Assembly (NCBI GenBank): GCA_001464355.1
Contig: LNEU01000029.1
Span: 1 to 64,000, forward strand
Direction: 5' to 3'
Source of the DNA: Burkholderiales bacterium Ga0077544
GTDB lineage: Bacteria; Pseudomonadota; Gammaproteobacteria; Burkholderiales; Burkholderiaceae_D
DNA length: 64,000 nucleotides
The notes beneath the pieces were generated by a model. That model saw only the letters and a list, made by a program, of their open reading frames with translations. It had not been told where the DNA came from and ran no database searches. The translations under genes and the position numbers were made by a program. How positions within the stretch are numbered: the stretch's first letter is position 1; every line of letters starts with the position of its first letter. Below, piece after piece: positions 1-6,833 of the stretch.

Positions 1-66
1 CGAAGACATTCAACGTTGGGCTATATCAGCCCAATTGACTTTGAACAGCAAGCTCAGTTAGCTTAA
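1..66 (+). mobile_element. IS3-family transposase (OrfB), C-terminal end only
   Basis: The first 22 codons from base 1 are open and end in TAA at 64-66. They read RRHSTLGYISPIDFE followed by a short tail, the typical C-terminus of the DDE transposase OrfB of IS3-family elements (H/R-S-x-LGY-x-SP-x-x-F/YE). The rest of the element lies left of the window. The stop is followed after about 30 bases by a plausible right terminal repeat, so this is the right edge of an insertion sequence and not a stray fragment. Confidence 0.8.
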
Positions 67-96
67 TGCGGTGTCTTTCAGTTTGGGGACAGGCCA
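67..96 (+). repeat. Probable right terminal inverted repeat of the IS3-family element
   Basis: After the transposase stop the sequence runs to GGGGACAGGCCA. Read inward from base 96 it begins TGGCCTGTCCCC, matching the 5'-TG start and C/G-rich run usual for IS3-family ends. The exact boundary could instead be base 98 (TGTGG). The left end and the target duplication are outside the window, so the boundary is inferred from one side only. Confidence 0.45.
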
Positions 97-209
97 CAGG
101 TTGCGATCTTGAGGACGCGGATATCGGTAGGGCTAATGCTGGAGGGGGAGTTACTAGGTGCTGCTGCTTTACTGGATTTAGCCTGCACTTTGCTACTGGC
201 TTGTTTCAT
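78..209 (-). pseudogene. 5' end of a small gene cut off by the IS element
   Basis: A minus-strand frame opens at ATG 209 behind a good ribosome-binding site (AAGGGG, 7 bases upstream). It reads MKQASSKVQAKSSKAAA, then a Ser/Pro-rich stretch and DIRVLKIATC. It then runs straight into the IS end and stops inside it. The first 37-38 codons look native: a Lys/Ala/Ser-rich lead followed by the start of a folded domain. The last residues come from the IS. It lies just downstream of the 230-residue gene on the same strand and was probably the third gene of that unit. I do not recognise the original protein. Confidence 0.5.
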
Positions 210-290
210 AGATGGCCCCTTTGAAGAGTTGAGATGTGTAGTGGTTGTTAATGTGCTTCCTTATAAGATGGCGATTTTTCCGCGTTTGGT

Positions 291-983
291 TTAGTACCAG
301 TAGCCGTAGTCGATCAGTTCGTTTTGGAATAGATCAATGTAGATGTGGTCCGGTGATGGAGATGCCAGGATATCGCTGACCTTCAGATACACAATTTCAA
401 ATCCTGCCTTGTTCATTCCATACTGAGCCGTCGAGCGGAACATGTCCGGTTCAACACCAAGCATGTTTTCATCGACGGGAATGTGTACTTCGATGAACTC
501 GTCCGCTGTGAGTGACGAGGCCAGTCCCGCTAGACCTGTAATCGCCACAACGATTCCTTCAGATAACAACCGATCTTGAACGATCATTCCTTCAGTGCCA
601 GATTCCAACTCCACCATGTAGGTGTTCAAAGGGCACTGGAAATAAATGGCACCGCTATCGTTGCTGTTCTGCGTGGGCCCTGACCAGTAGGACACAATGT
701 CTGCATACTTTTCAGGTAGATCAGGAGCGTTTTCAAAGATGCATCCTCGCAAGTTGGCAGGTAGCTCGATCTTTACCTTTTCGTTCGAGTTGAACATCAC
801 AGATGTGGGATGGCTAGGAAGCGGCTGTAGTGGCAGATAGTTGGCGTTCTTGAGACGGTAGCCTGGGCGATTCTCAAAGTCAGGATTGTCGTCGCAGAGC
901 TCGACCCGGTCGTGGTAGTCCATATCCTTGATTGTTTGTGATGTTTCATAAGCTTGCTGAGTGATGTAGATGGTCGCGGTCAT
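291..983 (-). CDS. Hypothetical protein, 230 aa, partner gene of the radical SAM protein
   Basis: I do not recognise a family. The start at 983 is supported by an AAAGGAT ribosome-binding site close upstream. The protein is acidic, with no signal peptide. One short hydrophobic stretch near residues 145-160 (VVAITGLAGLASS) may be a buried helix and is too short to be a clear membrane anchor. The C-terminus is rich in Tyr and Asp (IDYGYWY). It follows the radical SAM gene on the same strand after 74 bases with no visible terminator, so the two are probably co-transcribed. It could be a substrate, a regulator or an effector of that enzyme; nothing in the sequence decides between these. Confidence 0.7.
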   Translation of the reverse strand: MTATIYITQQAYETSQTIKDMDYHDRVELCDDNPDFENRPGYRLKNANYLPLQPLPSHPTSVMFNSNEKVKIELPANLRGCIFENAPDLPEKYADIVSYWSGPTQNSNDSGAIYFQCPLNTYMVELESGTEGMIVQDRLLSEGIVVAITGLAGLASSLTADEFIEVHIPVDENMLGVEPDMFRSTAQYGMNKAGFEIVYLKVSDILASPSPDHIYIDLFQNELIDYGYWY

Positions 984-1057
984 GTATATCCTTTTATGGA
1001 AAGTGGAGAAGTACTTAGGGGAGAGAGATTGAAGCTATAGAGGAATAGAGCAGGGAA

Positions 1058-2239
1058 TCAAACTGAGACGGATGGTGCAAATTCGATGACTGAATAGCCT
1101 TTCTTGATCAGTTTGAGTTTGTGTCTACTTTCGATCTGGGAACGATCGGTACTGAATAGATGCATTGCTCGAGGTCCAGGAATGGAATGAGCTGTTTTGT
1201 GGATGACGGCATTGCGGATGGTTTGTTCGCCGACGGACGGATCGAAGAAGAACCCTTGGTTGTATCCAAAGCGATCTAAGGCGTACTGGGCATTGAAAAT
1301 GAAGGTATGAGCGTCGTAGGCATTTGCCATCAAGATCAACTGGATCGATTTGCCGGCTCTAGTGGATGTGCCTATGAAGTAGCGGGGATAGCTACCTGCG
1401 GGGGACGTCTCTTTGAATGTGTATGCAAACTCCTCGGTTAGAGATGTAAGGACGCTGCTATCTGTAGCGATGATGTCGATGTCATCGTATTCCAGGTGGT
1501 TGGTAGGGCTGACTAGATGTTTGGCAAAACCTCCGAAGATATAAATGTGTGAATGATGCATAAGCCGGTGAGCCAATGCTGCATGGTCCTGAACGATGCT
1601 GTACCCGTTGCCCTCGACCTTAGATAGGTACCGACTCTCTAGGCAGAGCTTCTTAGGGACGAACACAATGCCACTGTGCCCGAAAGACATACAGGCCGGG
1701 TTTATGGAATGGACGCTGTTGAAGTTCTCCCGTAACGCTAGCCGTCCACCTAGTTTTGATCGAATTCCCATGTATTGCGGTTTTAATGCATTGAGCTCCT
1801 GTTCAGGCAAAGAAGGTAGTACCAAAGAATATTCAATGTCCATGCCTAGCCACTGATCCTTATAGCGATCAATTTCGGTAAATATCTCCTGATCTAGTGA
1901 AATAGAAACGTAGTCAGCGATACCTCTCAGTTGAGCGACATGTTGCACCTCGCGGGTGATGACGCGGACCTTGAAACCATGTGCCTTGATGATGCTGGCC
2001 ATGCGCTCCAGGTCGTGCCGATTTTCTTCAAATCGATAAAGCGGGTCCCCACCTCCGCTAATCGTGATGAACGATTTATTGCACTGCTTGATGAAGTTTG
2101 AGATGGCTTGTTCGGATTGAGCGCCGTGGGGGAGGAGGGGAGATGTTCGCCAGTTGCAATAAGAGCAGACTTTGGAGCAGCCGAATCCTTTTTGCTTCCA
2201 GTTGACGATGATGGTGAAGTTTGGTGTGTGTGAATGCAT
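1058..2239 (-). CDS. Radical SAM protein with C-terminal nucleotidyltransferase-like domain
   Basis: From ATG 2239 (AAAAGGAGCC directly upstream) the protein is 393 aa. The N-terminal half carries the radical SAM cluster motif C-x3-C-x2-C (CSKVCSYC, residues 21-28) and the SAM-contact motif SGGGDP (about 61-66), followed by an alternating beta/alpha pattern. At about residue 236 a second unit begins with GGFAKH and then DDIDI near 252. This is the G-G...D-x-D arrangement of the polymerase-beta / tRNA-nucleotidyltransferase fold. A longer form starting at GTG 2269 would add ten residues but lacks a ribosome-binding site. Radical SAM enzymes cleave S-adenosylmethionine at a [4Fe-4S] cluster to make a radical; the substrate here is unknown. 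The combination of the two domains is uncommon. The radical SAM part is secure and the NTase-like part is inferred from short motifs. Confidence 0.8.
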   Translation of the reverse strand: MHSHTPNFTIIVNWKQKGFGCSKVCSYCNWRTSPLLPHGAQSEQAISNFIKQCNKSFITISGGGDPLYRFEENRHDLERMASIIKAHGFKVRVITREVQHVAQLRGIADYVSISLDQEIFTEIDRYKDQWLGMDIEYSLVLPSLPEQELNALKPQYMGIRSKLGGRLALRENFNSVHSINPACMSFGHSGIVFVPKKLCLESRYLSKVEGNGYSIVQDHAALAHRLMHHSHIYIFGGFAKHLVSPTNHLEYDDIDIIATDSSVLTSLTEEFAYTFKETSPAGSYPRYFIGTSTRAGKSIQLILMANAYDAHTFIFNAQYALDRFGYNQGFFFDPSVGEQTIRNAVIHKTAHSIPGPRAMHLFSTDRSQIESRHKLKLIKKGYSVIEFAPSVSV

Positions 2240-2331
2240 TGGCTCCTTTTTGTGGACGAAAAAAACCACGGACCGAAGTACGTGGGCTGGATTGGATAAT
2301 TAGATTTACTAAGTAAGTGACATCGGCTGGT

Positions 2332-2358
2332 TTGACCTTAAGGCTTGTCTCACATAAA
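2332..2358 (+). promoter_or_regulatory. Weak candidate promoter for the GTPase cassette
   Basis: TTGACC at 2332-2337 resembles a -35 box. CATAAA at 2353-2358 is a 4-of-6 match to a -10 box, with a short 15-base spacer. It lies in the divergent gap between the radical SAM gene and the GTPase cassette. The match is weak and the true promoter may differ. Confidence 0.25.
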
Positions 2359-2481
2359 TACTTACTGGAAACTTTTCAATTTACAATGTGTTTAGTTCAG
2401 AGGTCCGGTTCATAAGTGCTAGTCGAATCACGTAGAGTTCTGCTCGAACTCCTTGACCAATATTTGAAGGGATGCAGTCGT

Positions 2482-3147
2482 ATGCTGCCATTTATCGCTT
2501 TGGGTGCCGTTATTTTGGGTGCCACGGCTGTTGTTGTGAAAAAGGTTTGGAAGAAAGAGCCGGTGCCGCCGGCTATCATTAATCTCGACCGTTTTGCTAT
2601 TTGGGGGCGACCAAACTCGGGTAAGACCACGTTTATTTTTCGAATTTTGAAAAAGGATATATCTGACAGGAAGGAGCAGACCACGTCAAAACGAACATAT
2701 AAAGATATTCCTCCTTTTCCCGTCGATGGTATGCAATATCAAATACGAGAAGTTACGGACATGCCTGGCACCAAAGATCGTTTAAGTGATTGGTTAGCCA
2801 TAGTTAAGACGCACGAACATGTCTTCTACTTGCTAAATCTTTCTCGCAAGGACGATGATGAATACAAAGCGTGGGTTCGCGCAGATTTGCGCGCTACCAT
2901 GAAAGCGCTGGGCGAATCAAAAAAGCTTGATAAAAAGCTGCATGTAATTGCTTCTCACGTCGACAAGTCGAGTTTTTCCGGCGTAGCGCCGGAGGAGGTC
3001 AATAATGTCCTTCAAGAAGATTTGGGTATTCTGCGATTTATGGAAGAAACAGCGGGAGTAAAAAGTTATTTGTATGCGGTCGACCTGACAAATCCGGGCA
3101 GCTTTTCCACGCTGATAGAAAGCATAGTTCGGGACACATGTGATTGA
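2482..3147 (+). CDS. Membrane-anchored small GTPase (P-loop NTPase)
   Basis: With the start at ATG 2482 (GAAGGG upstream) the protein is 221 aa. Residues 2-20 form a hydrophobic anchor (LPFIALGAVILGATAVVV) followed by a Lys-rich positive patch, so the enzymatic part should face the cytoplasm. The Walker A / G1 motif is GRPNSGKT (42-49), G3 is DMPG (93-96) and a G4-like SHVDK lies at 158-162 in place of the usual N/TKxD. The order and spacing fit a Ras/Arf-like GTPase domain. It heads a three-gene cassette, and the next gene starts inside its stop region (8-base overlap). An upstream in-frame start at 2416 is possible but would put charged residues before the anchor. The exact subfamily is not recognised; a defence or signalling role is conjecture. 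Confidence 0.75.
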   Translation: MLPFIALGAVILGATAVVVKKVWKKEPVPPAIINLDRFAIWGRPNSGKTTFIFRILKKDISDRKEQTTSKRTYKDIPPFPVDGMQYQIREVTDMPGTKDRLSDWLAIVKTHEHVFYLLNLSRKDDDEYKAWVRADLRATMKALGESKKLDKKLHVIASHVDKSSFSGVAPEEVNNVLQEDLGILRFMEETAGVKSYLYAVDLTNPGSFSTLIESIVRDTCD

Positions 3148-3610
3148 TCTGAAGCAAAACAAATACCTGTACGCGCAAGCGTTGGATAACTCGGGTGATT
3201 CGGAGTTCTGGATGTTTGATGCATCGCAGGGGGCGTGGAGTCATCTGCCAATGGAAGATGCAAGGGAAGGCCTTGTACGCAATTCGTTAGACGTACTTGC
3301 AGCAGATGGACGACGTTACTTTCGATCAGCGCATGTGGAGTGCCACGCGTTTTTTAGCGGACTTGCAGTGTTAAAGGTAGTCCCAACAATGCTTGATATT
3401 GATGGCCGTGTTTCACCAGTTTTGATTTTGCTTGACGTATTCAGCAAACATCGGAGTGAAGGGTTGAAGAGCCTACCTCAAATACTTGAGCGCATGCGTG
3501 GAAAATTAGGTTGGGAAGTTGAGGAGCAACTTTCAGAATTTCATATCTGCTTGCGACGTTCAAGGTTTATTGCATTTATAAGTTTGCTGTTTTCATCTAA
3601 AGATAGGTAA
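3140..3610 (+). CDS. Hypothetical protein, 156 aa, second gene of the GTPase cassette
   Basis: The frame starts with GTG at 3140, overlapping the GTPase stop codon by 8 bases, a layout typical of translational coupling. I do not recognise the fold. The middle (VSPVLILLDVF) and the end (FIAFISLLF) are short hydrophobic runs. The rest mixes charged and aromatic residues (SEFWMFDAS near the N-terminus), which suggests a compact alpha/beta protein. It is followed by the third gene after only 3 bases. Its position suggests a protein that acts with the GTPase, for example as a regulator or effector, but this is inference from order alone. Confidence 0.65.
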   Translation: MIDLKQNKYLYAQALDNSGDSEFWMFDASQGAWSHLPMEDAREGLVRNSLDVLAADGRRYFRSAHVECHAFFSGLAVLKVVPTMLDIDGRVSPVLILLDVFSKHRSEGLKSLPQILERMRGKLGWEVEEQLSEFHICLRRSRFIAFISLLFSSKDR

Positions 3611-3613
3611 GTA

Positions 3614-4402
3614 ATGAAGTCTTACATTAAAAAGGTATTCATCGTTGACCGCGAGTTTATGAGTGACTTAAAGGAGCGCTCACGCAAAGAGTATGAACTT
3701 TTTACTGAGCCTGAGCTTGATACAAAGATAATTTGTTTGCCTTTATCTGAGCAGGAAGCAGAAAGCCTTACGCAGGTCATCGATTCATCGGCAATCTGTG
3801 CGGGGAGCATTTTGATTAAGCCCAACTACTCCCAAGATTTTGTGCCTGTTGATCATTTCTCAGAAGAGGTCGTTATTCGCAAGTACGGACTTTTTGTGCA
3901 ATTTTGCGTTGTACTGGGCGCCAAAAAAGTGTCCATCCTTAACGAGGAAGGAATGAAATTGGAATCAGGCGATAGCAGCGCTTTAGATTTCACAGCTGCA
4001 GGCGGCGGGTTTGGCACAAGTGTAAATGCATCGGCAGGAATGAACCGCTCTAATCTAAATCATCATATTAAAGAGTCAGCTATGAGTCTGAACACAGTAG
4101 CCGAAGGCGGCGAGCCGGACATAGATACTGCGAAGGGACTTATGGACCAATATGGATTACATAAGGATCCTCTCTTCAGCGGCCTTTTGATCATGCGCCA
4201 GAGTAAATCAAACAAACTTCAGAGGCATGAACTAACCCTAGACTCCTCTAAGGATGTAAGCCGTATATTCGACTCTTCAATGAATGCCAAGCTTGATGTC
4301 CTAATAGAAATGTATAAAGGTAAGGCGGGCTTTGAACAAAGTCGAAAGGTGATTGAAAAAAATAAGGTAGCAACAAAGCTCTCCGTGGTTGTCGAGTTTT
4401 GA
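3614..4402 (+). CDS. Hypothetical protein, 262 aa, third gene of the GTPase cassette
   Basis: The ATG at 3614 lies 3 bases after the previous stop. I do not recognise a family. The first 125 residues look like an ordinary alpha/beta domain starting with VFIVD. A flexible Gly/Ser/Ala-rich segment (AAGGGFGTSVNASAG, about 129-143) follows. The C-terminal half is helical and charged, with Lys-rich stretches near the end, and there is no signal peptide or membrane span. The cassette ends here; the next gene to the right is convergent. Codon use is more AT-rich than in the core genes further right, in keeping with transfer. Confidence 0.65.
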   Translation: MKSYIKKVFIVDREFMSDLKERSRKEYELFTEPELDTKIICLPLSEQEAESLTQVIDSSAICAGSILIKPNYSQDFVPVDHFSEEVVIRKYGLFVQFCVVLGAKKVSILNEEGMKLESGDSSALDFTAAGGGFGTSVNASAGMNRSNLNHHIKESAMSLNTVAEGGEPDIDTAKGLMDQYGLHKDPLFSGLLIMRQSKSNKLQRHELTLDSSKDVSRIFDSSMNAKLDVLIEMYKGKAGFEQSRKVIEKNKVATKLSVVVEF

Positions 4403-4597
4403 TAAGTCTCGAACGCGGGGCTAGCCAACGGACGAATTTGACTTGGATCGGGCTTGGAATTGCGTCGGGTATTCTTAAAGATTACCAATAACTGTGAGAT
4501 GGCAACGGTGTGCAGGGTATTCTGAGCGCAGGTGAATGATCGACTCCTGTTAATCAGATGTCGCTTTGTCGTTATATTTACTGCAGCTAATACATGT

Positions 4598-5494
4598 CTA
4601 AAGCACGTTTTTATACGACTGCTCAATCAAGCCAAACACATACTCCAATTCATCCTTCGATTTCAGATAAACGCGGCGATCCATGGTCCAGTTGTACCCA
4701 TCCGGGATTTTTTCAACACGGTTTTGCGGATCGACATAATCGATAGGCCGCAATTGAATCTTGATTTGGTTCTTGCCGATATGCAGGTCGGCAAAGTTCT
4801 TTGATACGCGATAGGCGACGTAGAGCGTATTTGGTTTTTCATTGACCGATTCATCGAGCGCCATTATGCGTTCCCGTAAATCATCAAACAGGTCACGAAT
4901 CGCGTCTGTCGCTTTGCTTCGGAGCTCCTCTACTGATGGCGTATCTTTCTCTAGGGGCAGCAGGCTGGAAGCTGGAATCGCCTGCGGCAGCGGCGGCTCT
5001 GACAGGGTCACCGGCTCTAGCGTGAAGATGTCGCCTTCATAATAGCGATAGCGCATCAGTTCAATTCGCAGCGGCACGACTTCCACTGTGTCGATATCGA
5101 ACTTGCTGAACGATTCCGCAATGCAGATCACCCACGGGTTATGCCAATCAAGCTTGATCTTGTCCGCGACCGCGTTCCCGAGCTTGTCCATCATCAGCTT
5201 TTCAAAGAATCCCGGTTTTTGCGTCTTTAGCCACTTCAGATAGGACAGCGCCTGATTGATCACGTTGTCGTTCTTGTTGCGCTTGTACTCGATGATGACA
5301 GGCGCACCGTTAGTATCTACCGCCAAAGTATCGATCCTGCCACCCAGCGTGGTGACGTACTCGCTAGCCAGGAAGTGCAGTTCAAGCACTTCCATCAAGT
5401 TGGTCTCCACTAATTGCTGGAGATTCTTTTCCTTATCGAGCGGAAGCGCATTGAGATTTTTCAGCTTTCCGGCATTGACCTTGAAGATTGGCAT
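4598..5494 (-). CDS. DUF5655 protein with PD-(D/E)XK-like N-terminus, linked to type I R-M
   Basis: The 298-residue protein has two parts. The N-terminal half contains GGRIDTLAVD followed by VIIEYKR (about residues 51-71), a D...E-x-K pattern with the spacing of PD-(D/E)XK nuclease-like folds. The C-terminal third (about 190-298) reads as a DUF5655 domain with YVAYRVSKNFADL and the closing helix EYVFGLIEQSYKN. Proteins of this type are often found beside type I restriction genes or in DNA-repair contexts. Here it follows hsdS on the same strand after 43 bases and is probably the last gene of the hsd operon. Whether it cuts DNA or only binds it cannot be told from sequence. Confidence 0.8.
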   Translation of the reverse strand: MPIFKVNAGKLKNLNALPLDKEKNLQQLVETNLMEVLELHFLASEYVTTLGGRIDTLAVDTNGAPVIIEYKRNKNDNVINQALSYLKWLKTQKPGFFEKLMMDKLGNAVADKIKLDWHNPWVICIAESFSKFDIDTVEVVPLRIELMRYRYYEGDIFTLEPVTLSEPPLPQAIPASSLLPLEKDTPSVEELRSKATDAIRDLFDDLRERIMALDESVNEKPNTLYVAYRVSKNFADLHIGKNQIKIQLRPIDYVDPQNRVEKIPDGYNWTMDRRVYLKSKDELEYVFGLIEQSYKNVL

Positions 5495-5537
5495 ATGGGA
5501 GCCCTTTATGCGGCTTTTTTGACAGCGCGTTTCGGCG

Positions 5538-6833
5538 CTACAGTGTCGCCAATCGCGCTAACAACGAGCTGGCTGGCTCATCACTCGGATCTTGCGCGAC
5601 CAATTCGCCACGGAAGGCTTTCGCGAGGATCGCGGGCGTGAGTTGATCGACCCGTTTGCTCACGGTCGCGAGACTGGTTTCAAGCTTATCAGCGATGGCG
5701 AATAGCGCGTCTACGCGGCGGACGATTTCAAATTGCTCGGTGAGCGTTGGTAGTGAAAGTTTTTGTGCTAACAATGAGCGTTGATAAATTGCGGCGACAC
5801 TTGTGGTTGCGGACTTAACTTGTTCAAGTCGTTGTCTACCTAACGGGGAGCGGAACCATATTTCGACGTATTCTGAAAGAACACTTTTTTTAAAGCGAAC
5901 TCTGAGAATATTGTTATTAAAAATAGCTGGCTCTCCCTGCCACACACAAGACTTCCCGACCAATTCCATGCTATTTCGCGTATTGAACAGCCAATCCCCC
6001 TTTTTAAGCTGAAATTTTTCTCTTTCGACTTGCGAACATTGCACACCGACCAAACTATCTAATGAATACCCCCAATTTTCAGAAATATTATTCATTTTTA
6101 AGTATGGAGTGGTTTCATTTGCTAACTTATATTGCTCGGCGGCGGAGCGAACTAAGCCCACAATAGAATCTTGAATTAATTCAGAAAATTCAATCTCAAA
6201 AGTCTGAAATTCAGCACCTTTTCGCCAGTCCTCTGTCAATGATCCAGTTATAGCAGCAGCAAGAACAGACTGCCGAAAACGTTTGATAAGTGTGGGCACT
6301 TTGTCGAGCCGTGCGCGGCAGGAATTCACCGCCGCCAGCAGGGTGTCGAGTTTATCCGCGATGCGTTTTTGTTCGTTGAGTGGGGCGAGTAGAAATGGAG
6401 CTTTTGAGAATCGACCTTTATTTAGAATCGCAATTGTCGTAGCTGACGCCTCACTTTCCATCCAGCTTTTAAGTGTTTTGCAGTAATAATATCCGTAACG
6501 ATCGCTGACATATTTTGAATGAAATTCAATACTATTAATTTGCTGATTTGTTGCCAACTCCGTCCCTGCAATTGCAACTCTACCTAAGTTTCCAATGCAA
6601 GATACCAAGATTGCTCCAGATCTGAGTTTCCTTGCTCGTTGAATCCCAATATCAGATAGATATTCCACCGAGGATGTTATGGGAATATTTGAGTTCAAAT
6701 CACCAGGCTTTACAAATGGATAATTCCCGCCAAAATACAAAGGATTTTCTTTTTTGGATGGAGTGCCGCCAGTTGTGATTACCCCGACATCTTCTAACGT
6801 CGCAACCAGCCATGATTCGGGTAATTCGCTCAC
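5538..6833 (-). CDS. hsdS: Type I restriction-modification system specificity subunit HsdS
   Basis: The 431-residue protein has the HsdS layout: two variable target-recognition domains, each followed by a conserved helical linker. The first linker is near residues 150-210 (PLNEQKRIADKLDTLLAAV and GSLTEDWR). The second is near 370-425 (TEQFEIVRRVDALFAIADK and AFRGELV). HsdS reads the bipartite DNA target and holds the HsdM and HsdR subunits together. Its start overlaps the hsdM stop by 4 bases. The stretches coding for the recognition domains are markedly more AT-rich than the linkers, which is usual for exchanged HsdS domains. The frame is intact. Confidence 0.93.
   Translation of the reverse strand: MSELPESWLVATLEDVGVITTGGTPSKKENPLYFGGNYPFVKPGDLNSNIPITSSVEYLSDIGIQRARKLRSGAILVSCIGNLGRVAIAGTELATNQQINSIEFHSKYVSDRYGYYYCKTLKSWMESEASATTIAILNKGRFSKAPFLLAPLNEQKRIADKLDTLLAAVNSCRARLDKVPTLIKRFRQSVLAAAITGSLTEDWRKGAEFQTFEIEFSELIQDSIVGLVRSAAEQYKLANETTPYLKMNNISENWGYSLDSLVGVQCSQVEREKFQLKKGDWLFNTRNSMELVGKSCVWQGEPAIFNNNILRVRFKKSVLSEYVEIWFRSPLGRQRLEQVKSATTSVAAIYQRSLLAQKLSLPTLTEQFEIVRRVDALFAIADKLETSLATVSKRVDQLTPAILAKAFRGELVAQDPSDEPASSLLARLATL

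Noticed and set aside
109-294. 61-residue open frame near the left edge
   Set aside because: The minus strand here holds a better-started frame (ATG 209 with AAGGGG). The plus-strand frame has no ribosome-binding site.
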